This document shows positions 41,423 to 51,246 of a DNA stretch of 64,000 bases, in pieces. This DNA is from Streptomyces sp. Ru72 (GTDB lineage Bacteria; Actinomycetota; Actinomycetes; Streptomycetales; Streptomycetaceae), in the NCBI RefSeq assembly GCF_002920635.1, contig NZ_PQSR01000004.1, forward strand, positions 104,277 to 168,276, in the 5' to 3' direction. A model generated the notes under the pieces. The model had not been told where the DNA came from. It was given only the letters and a program-made list of their open reading frames with translations, and ran no database searches. Both the position numbers and the translations under genes were made by a program. Position 1 is the stretch's first letter. The number at the start of each line of letters is the position of its first letter.

Positions 41423-42379
41423 GTGAACACGCCCAGCACCGCAGCCTCCGCCGCCTCTTCGGCGCCGACTCCCGCCTCGACTGCTCCCGTGGCACCCGGC
41501 GGTCCCCGGCTGCGGGGTTCCCTCGGGCCCGTCGGCCTGGTGCTCGCCGGAGGCGTCTCGGTCCAGTTCGGTGGTGCGCTGGCGGTGAGCCTCATGCCGC
41601 GGGCCGGTGCGCTCGGCGTCGTCACCCTGCGCCTGGTGGTGGCCGCGATCGTGCTGCTCCTGGTCTGCCGGCCCCGGCTGCGCGGGCACTCGCGCGCCGA
41701 CTGGGGCACGGTCGTCGTCTTCGGCATCACCATGGCCGCGATGAACGGCCTCTTCTACCAGGCAGTCGCCCGCATCCCGCTCGGCCCCGCCGTCACCCTG
41801 GAGGTCCTCGGCCCCCTCACCCTCTCCGTCCTCGCCTCACGCCGCGCGGTGAACGTGGTCTGGGCGGCCCTCGCCCTGACCGGCGTGTTCCTGCTGGGCG
41901 GCGGAGGCTTCGGCGACCTGGACCCGGCGGGCGTCGCGTTCGCCCTGACGGCGGGCGCGATGTGGGCGGCGTACATCGTCTTCAGCGCCCGTACCGGACG
42001 GCGCTTCCCGCAGGCGGACGGCCTGGCGCTCGCGATGGCGGTCGCGGCGGTGCTGTTCGTGCCGCTGGGGATCGCCGAGTCCGGCACGAGGCTGCTCGTA
42101 CCGGTGACGATCGGACTCGGCGCGGCCGTGGCGATGCTCTCCTCGGTCCTGCCCTACACCCTGGAACTCCTCGCCCTGCGCCGCCTGCCCTCCTCCACCT
42201 TCGCGATCCTGATGAGCCTGGAACCGGCCCTCGCGGCGACGGCGGGCTTCCTGATCCTCGGCCAGTCCCTGACCGCGACCCAGACGGTGGCGATCGCGCT
42301 GGTCATCGCGGCGAGCATGGGAGCGGTGCGGACGCAGGTGGGGCGGGGCAAGGCGAAGGTGGCCCGGCCGGAGGCGTAG
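41423..42379 (+). CDS. EamA/DMT-family exporter (RhtA-like)
   Basis: 318 residues from GTG 41423. After a 30-residue Ala/Ser/Pro-rich N-terminus, ten transmembrane helices in two five-helix EamA repeats follow (for example [53 protein letters not shown] end). The motif [20 protein letters not shown] and the second-repeat equivalent [20 protein letters not shown] are typical of threonine/homoserine exporters. It should export amino acids or related metabolites across the membrane. Expression is likely governed by the operator cluster at 41355-41379. Confidence 0.88.
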   Translation: MNTPSTAASAASSAPTPASTAPVAPGGPRLRGSLGPVGLVLAGGVSVQFGGALAVSLMPRAGALGVVTLRLVVAAIVLLLVCRPRLRGHSRADWGTVVVFGITMAAMNGLFYQAVARIPLGPAVTLEVLGPLTLSVLASRRAVNVVWAALALTGVFLLGGGGFGDLDPAGVAFALTAGAMWAAYIVFSARTGRRFPQADGLALAMAVAAVLFVPLGIAESGTRLLVPVTIGLGAAVAMLSSVLPYTLELLALRRLPSSTFAILMSLEPALAATAGFLILGQSLTATQTVAIALVIAASMGAVRTQVGRGKAKVARPEA

Positions 42380-42539
42380 GTGCCGGGGCGGTTCCCCGCT
42401 CGTCCTCGCCGAACAGGGCCCACCGGGCCTGACGGCAGCCTCGCTTCCCGTACCACCTCCGTGGACGCGGCTTCGTCCAGGTCTCGTCCCTGCCGAAATT
42501 CGTTTCGGGCGCCGTGGCGGGTGCCTCTACGGTGACCCG

Positions 42540-43073
42540 GTGACAACTCAGGTGATCGTGTTGAACGGCGGGTCAAGCTCCGGCAAGTCCGGGATCGTCC
42601 GGTGCCTTCAGGCGATACTGCCGAACCCGTGGCTTGCCGCCGCGATCGACTCGCTCATCGAGGCGATGCCCGCGTCCATGCAGGCATCGGAAGAAGGATT
42701 CGACATCGCATCAGATGGCGGGGTGAACATCGGGTCGGCCTTCCGGGAGCTGGAAGCAGCATGGAGGGAGGGGGTCGCCGCCATGGCCCGTGCGGGCGCC
42801 CGGGTCATCGTCGACGACGTCTTCCTCGGCGGAGCGGCGTCCCAGCAGCAGTGGCAGAAGGCTCTCAGCGGGCTGGACGTGCTGTGGGTCGGCGTCAGGT
42901 GCGGGAGCGCCGTCGCCGCGGGCCGGGAGATCGCCCGCGGCGACCGGGCCCAGGGAATGGCCGCACTCCAGGCCGACATGGTCCACCGGGGCGTGGTCTA
43001 CGACCTGGAGGTGGACACCACGCACACGGAGTCCCTCGAGTGCGCGCGGACTGTCGCCGCCCGGGTCAAGTGA
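42540..43073 (+). CDS. chloramphenicol phosphotransferase-like P-loop kinase
   Basis: 177 residues from GTG 42540. The P-loop [18 protein letters not shown] lies at the N-terminus. Residues typical of the CPT family follow: [40 protein letters not shown] (Walker B-like Asp pair) and [30 protein letters not shown] with [20 protein letters not shown] in the chloramphenicol producer phosphorylates the drug at the 3-hydroxyl for self-resistance. Homologues are widespread in Streptomyces, often with unknown substrate. No antibiotic cluster is visible here, so drug resistance is only a possibility. Confidence 0.85.
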   Translation: MTTQVIVLNGGSSSGKSGIVRCLQAILPNPWLAAAIDSLIEAMPASMQASEEGFDIASDGGVNIGSAFRELEAAWREGVAAMARAGARVIVDDVFLGGAASQQQWQKALSGLDVLWVGVRCGSAVAAGREIARGDRAQGMAALQADMVHRGVVYDLEVDTTHTESLECARTVAARVK

Positions 43074-43121
43074 CCGGGAGCTCTGCCGTCGGCACGCCCG
43101 GCGGCCCTGCCGGCCCGGGCG

Positions 43122-43901
43122 TCACTCACCCTCCGACGCCGCTCCCCGCCCCTCCATCCGTCCGAACACCTCCAGCACCTCCGCGTCGCCCGCCCGGGCG
43201 TTGAGGAAGTAGTCCGCCCACTCGGCGATGTCCTCGTACGCCGACTCCCGGGTCAGGCGGGTGATGGCGGACGGGATGTCGAAGTGCGTCCTGCGCAGGT
43301 CGACGCCGGGGCCGAGCAGGCACCAGTGGGCACCGGGGCGGCCGTAGGGCATGCCGACGCTGCCGGGGTTGACCACCTGGCGGCCGTGGGCGAGGCGGAC
43401 GTACGGCATGTGAGTGTGGCCGCACACCACCGTGCCGATCGTGTCCGGCAGCTTCTCCCACACATCCGCCCAGCGGGTGAGGGGCGAGTCGACGAGGACG
43501 ACCTCCTCGTCGTTCCTCGGCGTCGCGTGGCAGAACAGCACATCGCCGAGGCCACGCACCGGGAGAGTCACCGTCAGCGGCAGTTCGGCGAGGAAGTCGA
43601 CCTGCTCGTCGCGGAGCCGGGACGCCGCGTAGGGGCCGATGGGGTCGGGGATCTCCGTCCGCCGCCCGCGGCGGAGTTCGACAAGCTCCCGGTCCGCGTT
43701 GCCCGCGACCCAGACCACCCGCTCGCCCTCGCGCGCCAGCAGGTCCAGGACCTCGGCCGGCTGCGGGCCCGCCGTGATGTCGCCCGTCACCACGACGCGG
43801 TCGGCCGCGGCGACGTCCGGCTCCGCGAGTACCGCTTCCAGGGCGGGCAGTACGCCGTGGATGTCGGAGAGGACCGCCACCCGGTCCAGTACGTCGCTCA
43901 C
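43122..43901 (-). CDS. calcineurin-like metallophosphoesterase
   Basis: 259 residues from GTG 43901, overlapping the dehydrogenase stop (GTGA). The dimetal motifs are complete: SDIHGVLPALEAVLAE (D-x-H), VVTGDITAGPQPAEVL (GD), VWVAGNADRELVEL (GN-x-D/E), VLFCHATPRNDEE (H) and VVCGHTHMPYVRLAHGRQVV (GH-x-H) with NPGSVGMPYGRPGAHW. The YfcE/diadenosine-phosphatase-like layout suggests a soluble phosphodiesterase or phosphatase. The substrate is unknown. It is translationally coupled to the FAD/Fe-S dehydrogenase. Confidence 0.9.
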   Translation of the reverse strand: MSDVLDRVAVLSDIHGVLPALEAVLAEPDVAAADRVVVTGDITAGPQPAEVLDLLAREGERVVWVAGNADRELVELRRGRRTEIPDPIGPYAASRLRDEQVDFLAELPLTVTLPVRGLGDVLFCHATPRNDEEVVLVDSPLTRWADVWEKLPDTIGTVVCGHTHMPYVRLAHGRQVVNPGSVGMPYGRPGAHWCLLGPGVDLRRTHFDIPSAITRLTRESAYEDIAEWADYFLNARAGDAEVLEVFGRMEGRGAASEGE

Positions 43902-46807
43902 TTACTCGTCCCCTCCTTGTCGATGCTCTCCTCCAGCCCTTCCGCCAGCACCTCCGCCAGGTGCCGTGCCCGGACGCCCGCCAGCTGCTGAAGCTGGGTG
44001 CGGCAGGAGTAGCCGTCCGCCAGGATCACCGCGTCCTCGGGTGCCGAGCGCACCGAGGGAAGCAGTTGCTCCTCCGCACAGGCCGTCGAGACCTCGTAGT
44101 GTCCCTTCTCGAAGCCGAAGTTGCCCGCGAGGCCGCAGCAGCCGCCGGTGAGTTCGCCGGTCAGGCCCGCCGCCGTGCGCAACCGGCGGTCGGCCGTGTC
44201 GCCCAGGACGGCGTGCTGGTGGCAGTGGGTCTGGCCGGCCGCCGGGCGGTCGAGGCGGGGCGGTGTCCAGTCGGGGGCGTGCTTCTCCAGGGCCTCCGCG
44301 AACGTCACCACCGCCGCCGCGAGGCGCCGCGCGCGTGGGTCGTCATGCAGCAGCTCGGGGACGTCCGTGCGCAGGGCGGCGGCACAGCTCGGCTCCAGGA
44401 CGACCACCGGGGCGCCGGCCGCCAGCACCGGTTCCATCAGGTCGAGGGTGCGGCGCATGACGGTGCGGGCGCGGTCCAGTTGACCTGTGGAGACGTAGGT
44501 CAGACCGCAGCAGACCCGGCGCCGGTGGCCCGGGGGCAGGGCGACCCCGAGGCCCGCCGCCTCCAGCACCCGTACCGCCGCGCGGCCCACGGAGGGCGAC
44601 AGGTGTTCCGTGAAGGTGTCCGGCCAGAGGGCGACCAGCGGGCGCGCCGTCCGGGGGCGCCCGCCGGCCGTCCGCCGCCACCATCGGCTGAAGGTCTCCT
44701 GCGCCAGCCGGGGGAGGCGGCGCTGCGGTGCGACGCCGCCCAGGCGTTTCGCGAGCGCCGCCAACGGGCCGACCGACGTGAGGGCGTTGACCAGCGGCGC
44801 CGTGCGGGTACGGGCCACCGCCCGGAGCCACAGCGGCAGCCATCCCATCGCGTAGTGCGCGGCCGGACGGCGGCGGCCGGCGTAGTGGTGGTGCAGGAAC
44901 TCCGCCTTGTACGTGGCCATGTCGACGCCGACCGGGCAGTCCGTACGGCAGCCCTTGCAGGACAGGCACAGGTCGAGGGCGTCTGCGACCTCCGTCGAGC
45001 GCCAGCCGTCCGTCACCACCTCGCCCGCCAGCATCTCGTGCAGCAGCCGGGCCCGCCCGCGCGTGGAGTGCTCCTCCGCGCCCGTCGCCCGGAAAGAGGG
45101 GCACATCACCGAAGAGCCGGACACCGTCGTCGTACGGCACTTGGCGACGCCCACGCACCGGCGGACCGCCGCCGAGAAGTCGCCGCCGTCCGACGGATAG
45201 CCGAAGGCGACCTCGACCGGCCGGCGGGGCAGTACCGCGAATCTGAGGTTCTCGTCCAGACGGGCCGGGCGGACCAGCATGCCGGGGTTGAGCAGACCCT
45301 CCGGGTCCCACAGGTCCTTGGCGCGGGCGAAGAGGGCGACCAGGTCGGGGCCGTACATCTTCGGAAGCAGCTCCGCGCGCGCCTGTCCGTCGCCGTGCTC
45401 CCCCGACAGCGAGCCGCCGTGGGCCACGACCAGGGCCGCGAGGTCCTCCGAGAAGCGGCGGAAGCGGGCGACGCCCTCCTCGGTCAGCAGGTCGAAGTCG
45501 ATACGGACGTGGATGCAGCCGTCCCCGAAGTGGCCGTACGGTGTGCCGCGCAGACCGTGGTCGGCCAGCAGGCCCCTGAAGTCGCGGAGATAGTCGCCGA
45601 GTCGGGCCGGGGGCACCGCGCAGTCCTCCCAGCCGGGCCAGGCCTCTCCCCCACTCCCGGCTCCGCTCGAGCGGGAGGGGCCCCCTCCGTCGGGCATACG
45701 GGTCGCCGTACCGGCGGCGTCCTCCCGCAGCCGCCACAGCGCGCGCTGTCCGGCAGGGTCGGTGACCACCGTGGCGTCCGTGACGTCCGCCGCCCGGACG
45801 ATGGCCCCCGCACGCGCGCGTGCCTCCGCCTCGTCCCCGCCGCCCGTCTCCACGAACAGCCAGGCGCCACCGCGCGGCAGCCCCGCCGACGGTGGTACGA
45901 GATCGGCGGCCATGCCCTCCACCGTCAGCGGGCCGTGCGGCAGCAGCCCGGCCGCCGCGTGGGCCGCCGCCGTCTCGTCCGCGTACCCCAGCACGGCGAG
46001 CGCACGCGCGCGGGGTGCCTCGACCAGGCGGACGACCGCCTCCGTCAGGACGCCCAGCGTTCCCTCGGAGCCGCAGAAGGAGCGGGCCACGTCCGCGCCC
46101 TTTTCCGGCAGCAGCGCGTCCAACGCGTAACCGGAGATACGGCGCGGGAGGGACGGGAATCCCGTGCGAAGGAGCGCCAACTCGCCCTCCACCAGCGCCC
46201 GCAGGCCCTCGGGGGCGCCCTTCCAGCCCCGGCCCGGGGTCAGCGCCTCGCCCCGCGCGGTGAGCACGGACAGCTCCCGTACGTTGTCCGCCGTCGTCCC
46301 CCAGGCCACCGAGTGCGAGCCGCACGCGTTGTTGCCGATCATTCCGCCCAGCGTGCAGCGGGCGTGGGTGGAGGGGTCCGGGCCGAAGCGCAGGCCGTGC
46401 GGGGCGGCGGCCTCCTGGAGACGGTCCAGGACCAGGCCCGGCTGCACCACCGCCGTGCGCGCCCCGGGGTCCAGGGACACGATCCGGTTCATGTGGCGGG
46501 TGAAGTCGAGCACCACGCCCGTGCCCGTCGCCTGCCCGCCGATCGACGTGCCGCCGCCGCGGGCGACGACCGGCACGCCGTGCGCCCGGCACACCTCGAG
46601 CGCCGCCGCCACGTCGTCCGCGTCCCGGGGCGCCACGACGCCGAGCGGGACGCGCCGGTAGTTGGACGCGTCCATGGTGTGCAGCGCCCGCGCTGTCGTG
46701 TCGAACTCGACGGCGCCGCGCACCGCCGCGCGCAGCTCCCGACTCAGCGCACCGATGTCGGCGCCGGCGCCCGCCGCCTGCCGCTCTCGCACCACACGAT
46801 CCGTCAT
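43898..46807 (-). CDS. FAD-linked oxidase fused to a Fe-S/cysteine-rich domain (D-2-hydroxyacid/lactate dehydrogenase type)
   Basis: 969 residues from ATG 46807. The N-terminal FAD_binding_4 domain (GVPVVARGGGTSIGGQATGT, STHARCTLGGMIGNNACGSH, FCGSEGTLGVLTEAVVRLV) and FAD-oxidase C domain (YGHFGDGCIHVRIDFDLLTE, GGSLSGEHGDGQARAELLPK) form the flavin half. The C-terminal half has Fe-S cysteines (CVGVAKCRTTTVSGSSVMCP; CLSCKGCRTDCPVGVD) and cysteine-rich CCG motifs (RRVCCGLTYVSTGQ; GGCCGLAGNFGF) that bind electron carriers. It probably oxidises D-lactate or another D-2-hydroxy acid. About 16 residues near 385-400 are encoded by a dispersed palindromic repeat (see findings). The metallophosphoesterase gene follows with a 4-base overlap. 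Confidence 0.9.
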   Translation of the reverse strand: MTDRVVRERQAAGAGADIGALSRELRAAVRGAVEFDTTARALHTMDASNYRRVPLGVVAPRDADDVAAALEVCRAHGVPVVARGGGTSIGGQATGTGVVLDFTRHMNRIVSLDPGARTAVVQPGLVLDRLQEAAAPHGLRFGPDPSTHARCTLGGMIGNNACGSHSVAWGTTADNVRELSVLTARGEALTPGRGWKGAPEGLRALVEGELALLRTGFPSLPRRISGYALDALLPEKGADVARSFCGSEGTLGVLTEAVVRLVEAPRARALAVLGYADETAAAHAAAGLLPHGPLTVEGMAADLVPPSAGLPRGGAWLFVETGGGDEAEARARAGAIVRAADVTDATVVTDPAGQRALWRLREDAAGTATRMPDGGGPSRSSGAGSGGEAWPGWEDCAVPPARLGDYLRDFRGLLADHGLRGTPYGHFGDGCIHVRIDFDLLTEEGVARFRRFSEDLAALVVAHGGSLSGEHGDGQARAELLPKMYGPDLVALFARAKDLWDPEGLLNPGMLVRPARLDENLRFAVLPRRPVEVAFGYPSDGGDFSAAVRRCVGVAKCRTTTVSGSSVMCPSFRATGAEEHSTRGRARLLHEMLAGEVVTDGWRSTEVADALDLCLSCKGCRTDCPVGVDMATYKAEFLHHHYAGRRRPAAHYAMGWLPLWLRAVARTRTAPLVNALTSVGPLAALAKRLGGVAPQRRLPRLAQETFSRWWRRTAGGRPRTARPLVALWPDTFTEHLSPSVGRAAVRVLEAAGLGVALPPGHRRRVCCGLTYVSTGQLDRARTVMRRTLDLMEPVLAAGAPVVVLEPSCAAALRTDVPELLHDDPRARRLAAAVVTFAEALEKHAPDWTPPRLDRPAAGQTHCHQHAVLGDTADRRLRTAAGLTGELTGGCCGLAGNFGFEKGHYEVSTACAEEQLLPSVRSAPEDAVILADGYSCRTQLQQLAGVRARHLAEVLAEGLEESIDKEGTSK
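45645..45687. repeat. Streptomyces palindromic repeat inside a coding region
   Basis: A 43-bp element with the core CCGCTCGAGCGG (45663-45674), flanked by CCCCCACTCCCGG and GAGGGGCCCCCTCC, resembles the very common intergenic hairpin of streptomycetes. It keeps the reading frame and encodes a Gly/Ser-rich insert. A similar hairpin is at about 63315-63351. Confidence 0.6.
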
Positions 46808-46867
46808 GCCACCAGCATGCCCTCCGTCACTGACAGTGACCGCCCGGGGCACACGGGAGCCGTCCAG

Positions 46868-47134
46868 CAGCGCGGGACGGGAAGGCGCACGGTCCGACCG
46901 CGGGCGTCTTCGACATCACCCGGGAAACAAAGAACCGGCACATCTCTTGCGGGGACACGGTCCGCATGTGTGCCCCGGAGCGGCGCTGTCCCGCCTGGGG
47001 TGGGGGTGGCGCTCCCGGCGCCGTACGCCCGTTTCCCGGGCCTGGACCTGGCGCTCCCGGCGAGCGAGCTGCGCAACAAACCGGTGGTGACGCAGAACGA
47101 CCTGTTCGAGCTGCCGGTACGGCTCGGGGGCTGA
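46868..47134 (+). pseudogene. cytochrome P450, 3' remnant with two frameshifts
   Basis: Three frame segments align with the end of a bacterial P450. AARDGKAHGPTAGVFDITRE and NRHIS run from 46868. The haem loop GHGPHVCPGAALSRL, with its Cys ligand, lies from 46953 in the next frame. ARFPGLDLALPASELRNKPV and QNDLFELPVRLGG follow from about 47006 back in the first frame, to TGA at 47132-47134. No start or N-terminal two-thirds exists. The C-terminal wording resembles CYP154/CYP157-type sequences from streptomycete conservons; that sub-family call is tentative. It is a dead relic between the dehydrogenase and serC. Confidence 0.72.
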
Positions 47135-47164
47135 ACCCGGCGGTTCTCGCCCCCGCCGCCCCGC

Positions 47165-47220
47165 CGCCCCTACCGGCTCGAGGACGAGGCCGTTCAGCCC
47201 GACGCGGGGTCCGGAGCGCA
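47165..47220 (-). repeat. dispersed intergenic repeat (inverted copy)
   Basis: On the minus strand it reads GGCTGCGCTCCGGACCCC, then TCGGGCTGAACGGCCTCG and TCCTCGAG, matching 285-345 and 63256-63320. It fills part of the gap between the P450 relic and serC. Confidence 0.55.
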
Positions 47221-47258
47221 GCCCTCAGACACGGGGCGGGTAAGGGTGGCGGAGGTGA

Positions 47259-48458
<1,200 letters not shown>

Positions 48459-48483
48459 GGCTTCGGCCGACTTCCTCGCGTAC

Positions 48484-48524
48484 GACGGAAGGGGCGTCCG
48501 GTGTCACCGGGCGGCCCTTCCGTC
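48484..48524 (+). terminator. terminator after serC
   Basis: GACGGAAGGG (48484-48493) pairs perfectly with CCCTTCCGTC (48515-48524), with an inner CCGGTG/CACCGG stem. It begins 26 bases after the stop. Confidence 0.75.
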
Positions 48525-48654
48525 CTTCTCCGGTGCCGTGACCGAAAACCTTCACCGAGGTGGATTCCGCCAGGTGTCGACGGCGACGGATGTCGCGCAG
48601 GTCGACTCAAGGTCGTGACACGCCCTGTCCGTTCTCTGGTCTAGGGTCGCCCGC

Positions 48655-49308
48655 ATGGCTGAGCCCTCGTTTCTGACCGCCGTGCGCGAGTCGTACGACA
48701 CGGTCGCCGCTGATTACGTCGAACGCGTCCCGCCTCCCGCCGAGATGGACCCGCTGTCCCGCGCGATGCTGGCGGGGTTCGCCGAGCTCGTGCGGACGGC
48801 TGGTCCGGGGCCGGTCGCGGACCTGGGGTGCGGCCCCGGCCGTGTGACGGCGTACCTGGCCGGGCTGGGGGTGTCCGCCTTCGGCGTCGATCTGTCGCCG
48901 AAGATGATCGGGCTGGCCCGGCACGCCTATCCGAACCTGCGGTTCACCGAGGGCTCGATGACCGCGCTGGAGATGAGGGACGACGAGCTCGGCGGCATCC
49001 TGGCCTGGTACTCCACCCACCACACGCCCCCGCAGTGGCTGCCGGCGGTGTTCGCCGAGTTCCACCGCACGCTCGCGCCCGGCGGCTACCTGCTCTGGGG
49101 AGACTATGTCGGAGATGAACGGCTGCAGCCGACCCAGGGCTATGGCCGTCCGGTGTCCTACGAGTCGTACCTCCTGCCACTGGACCGCATGGTCGGCCTG
49201 CTGGAGCAGGCCGGACTCGTCGTCACCGCGAGGCTGGAACAGGAGCCCGGCGGACGGGTGAACAGACCGCACGCCTGCCTACTGGCCCGCAAGCCCGAAG
49301 GGGCCTGA
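48655..49308 (+). CDS. class I SAM-dependent methyltransferase
   Basis: 217 residues. Motif I VADLGCGPGRVTAYLAGLG binds SAM; the acidic loop is FGVDLSPKMIGLARHAYPNL, followed by LRFTEGSMTALEMRDDELGG, AWYSTHHTPP and LAPGGYLLWGDYVGD. It is a methyltransf_11/25-type enzyme with an unknown small-molecule acceptor. The TAGGGT -10 box at 48642-48647 ends 7 bases before the ATG, leaderless geometry. It is convergent with the secreted protein gene; common repeat sequence lies in the 61-base gap. Confidence 0.88.
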   Translation: MAEPSFLTAVRESYDTVAADYVERVPPPAEMDPLSRAMLAGFAELVRTAGPGPVADLGCGPGRVTAYLAGLGVSAFGVDLSPKMIGLARHAYPNLRFTEGSMTALEMRDDELGGILAWYSTHHTPPQWLPAVFAEFHRTLAPGGYLLWGDYVGDERLQPTQGYGRPVSYESYLLPLDRMVGLLEQAGLVVTARLEQEPGGRVNRPHACLLARKPEGA

Positions 49309-49369
49309 CGGGGCGTCCGACGGGAGCGTGCCGAGCGCAGCGACGGGGCGAACGTTGCCTGTCGGGGCA

Positions 49370-50350
49370 CTAGCGCGGGGTGCGGCGCAGCAGGCGTTTG
49401 AGGACCAGGACCACGGCCAGGCCGGCGGCGAGGACCAGGGCGCCCACCCTGTAGTCGGCGTTCAGTGGTGAGCCGTTTCCGGCCCCGTTCTGCGTACTCC
49501 CTTTCCCCGAGGGCGACTTGGCCTGGTGACCGGGCACGCTCTCGGGTTGTACCGGGCTGTCCGCGCCCTCGCTCCCGTACAGGAGCTTCGACCCGTCGAG
49601 CGTGTAGGTGACCGACTCGCCCTGGCGCTGCAGGGGAACGTCCAGGCGGGTCTGCTTCTTGATCCGCCCGCCGTTCCACGCGTACGCGATGCCGCCGAAG
49701 TAGCCGCGTACGGCGAGCTGTTCGCCGTCGGGCGAGAAGGCGGCGTCGGTGGCCCACAGGTCGACGGCGGCGGTGGGGCGGAAGACGTTCGTCCCCGTGG
49801 CGGAGAGCCTGACCGGGCCCTCGTAGAGGTGGCCGCCGTCCTCCTTCTTGTCGATGATGTAGACGCGCCCGGTCTTCGGGTGGACCAGCAGGGACTCGGC
49901 GTCCCTCGGGCCGTCCGCGTACTTCACGACGTACTGGGTCGCGCGGATCGTCTGGTCCTTGAGAACCTTCGGCTCGGGCAGCTTGTAGATCCACACGTAC
50001 GGCCACGTGCCGCCGAAGTTGTCGCCGATGTCGCCGAGGTAGATCTCGTTCCCCGGGCCCATGGAGACGGCCTCCACGTCACGGGGCGTGCCGATGCCGC
50101 GCAGGGTGAGGGTGGCCACCGTCCTTCCGGTGCGGCTGTCCACCGCGTAGACGTACGGGCCGTCGTCGCTGTCGTTGTGCGTCCAGTAGATCCCCGGGTG
50201 GAGACGGGAGGCGGCGAGCCCGCTCGACTCGGTGATCCGGGGATCCCTGATGGTGAAGCCGCCGTCGTCGGCGGACGCGGGCGCCGGCGCGGCGAGCGCG
50301 AGCGCACCGACGAGAAGGGCCCCGGACAGGAACGCGAACGATCGACGCAT
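49370..50350 (-). CDS. secreted, membrane-anchored beta-propeller-like protein
   Basis: 326 residues from ATG 50350. A Sec signal peptide (MRRSFAFLSGALLVGALALA, cleavage near ASA-DD) is followed by repeat blades of an esterase/WD-like propeller (SGLAASRLHPGIYWTHNDSD, GNEIYLGDIGDNFGGTWPYV, AESLLVHPKTGRVYIIDKKE, DAAFSPDGEQLAVRGYFGG). A Ser/Gly-rich linker leads to a C-terminal transmembrane helix (VGALVLAAGLAVVLVLK) and a basic tail. It should sit outside the membrane. No catalytic residues were recognised. Homologues in Streptomyces are annotated as hypothetical or lipoprotein-like. It is divergent from the SGNH hydrolase gene by 111 bases, which may indicate joint control. Confidence 0.82.
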   Translation of the reverse strand: MRRSFAFLSGALLVGALALAAPAPASADDGGFTIRDPRITESSGLAASRLHPGIYWTHNDSDDGPYVYAVDSRTGRTVATLTLRGIGTPRDVEAVSMGPGNEIYLGDIGDNFGGTWPYVWIYKLPEPKVLKDQTIRATQYVVKYADGPRDAESLLVHPKTGRVYIIDKKEDGGHLYEGPVRLSATGTNVFRPTAAVDLWATDAAFSPDGEQLAVRGYFGGIAYAWNGGRIKKQTRLDVPLQRQGESVTYTLDGSKLLYGSEGADSPVQPESVPGHQAKSPSGKGSTQNGAGNGSPLNADYRVGALVLAAGLAVVLVLKRLLRRTPR

Positions 50351-50461
50351 GCCCCCAAGCCTGCCATCCTGCGAACGGCGGCCCTCGTGCGTGTCGATCC
50401 TCACATCCGCCCCGTCCCATACGTCCCGTCGGCTCCCCCAGTGATCCTCCATCATGAGCGG

Positions 50462-51136
50462 ATGCTCAGGTTCATGCCCGTAGGCGACTCCATGACGATC
50501 GGCAGCGCGGGCGAACACACATGGCGCTACCGGCTGTGGCGGCATCTGTGCGCCACATACGGCGGCCCCTGCACGCTCGTCGGTCCGCGCGAGACGCTGT
50601 ACGACAAGGCGGCGGACGCGCCGACGTCGTACGCCTACGCCGAACCCGACTTCCCCCGCGCCCATCTGGCGGGCTGGGGCGAGGGCTGGCTGCACATGGC
50701 CCCGCTGATCGCGGACGCGGTCCGCGCGTCCCGGGCGGACGTGCTGCTGGTCTCCCTGGGGCTGATCGACCTGGGCTTCTACACGAACGCGGAGCAGACG
50801 GCGGAGAACGTGCGGCGCTTCGTGACTCAGGCGCGGAGCGCCAACCCGCGCGTCCGGATGGTCGTGCTCCCGGTGATCCCCAACATCCGGGCGCAGGCGG
50901 ACGCGCCCTTCGGGGCCCAGGTGGCCCTCTTCAACGAGCTTCTGGCGAAGGCGGCGGCCGACCTGGACGAGCCCGGCTCGCCGATGCTGCTCGCCTCGCC
51001 GCCGCCGTCGTACGACATCCACGTCGACACGTACGACGGTACGCATCCGAACGCCTCCGGTGAGCACAAGATCGCGGCGGCGTTCGCGGGGGCGATGTGG
51101 GAGGCGTGGGGGGTCGGACAGCCGTACGCGGCCTGA
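50462..51136 (+). CDS. SGNH/GDSL-family hydrolase
   Basis: 224 residues from ATG 50462 (ATG 50474 also possible). Block I is MPVGDSMTIGSAGEHTWRYR with the nucleophile Ser; block II Gly lies in HLAGWGEGWL; block III is replaced by LLVSLGLIDLGFY (Asp in place of the usual Asn-Asp pair); block V is YDGTHPNASGEHKIAAAF with the Asp-x-x-His pair. There is no signal peptide, so it may be cytoplasmic. SGNH enzymes cleave esters or carbohydrate acetyl groups; the substrate is unknown. Confidence 0.87.
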   Translation: MLRFMPVGDSMTIGSAGEHTWRYRLWRHLCATYGGPCTLVGPRETLYDKAADAPTSYAYAEPDFPRAHLAGWGEGWLHMAPLIADAVRASRADVLLVSLGLIDLGFYTNAEQTAENVRRFVTQARSANPRVRMVVLPVIPNIRAQADAPFGAQVALFNELLAKAAADLDEPGSPMLLASPPPSYDIHVDTYDGTHPNASGEHKIAAAFAGAMWEAWGVGQPYAA

Positions 51137-51246
51137 ACGAGCTGACCGAATACGGGCGTTCCCTGGTCACTGTGCGTATCGTTTGACCCGCCCCGCACCC
51201 AACCCCCCTTGCCTAGAGCGCACTCCACGCCGTTGGCTAAGCAGTC

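Noticed and set aside
42540..43073. Antibiotic resistance gene within a biosynthetic cluster
   Set aside because: The CPT-like kinase is present but no biosynthetic genes surround it; family members of unknown function are common.
43961..47134. 1057-codon plus-strand frame opposite the FAD-linked dehydrogenase
   Set aside because: It is antisense to a gene with complete FAD and Fe-S motifs; only its last part is real, as the P450 relic.
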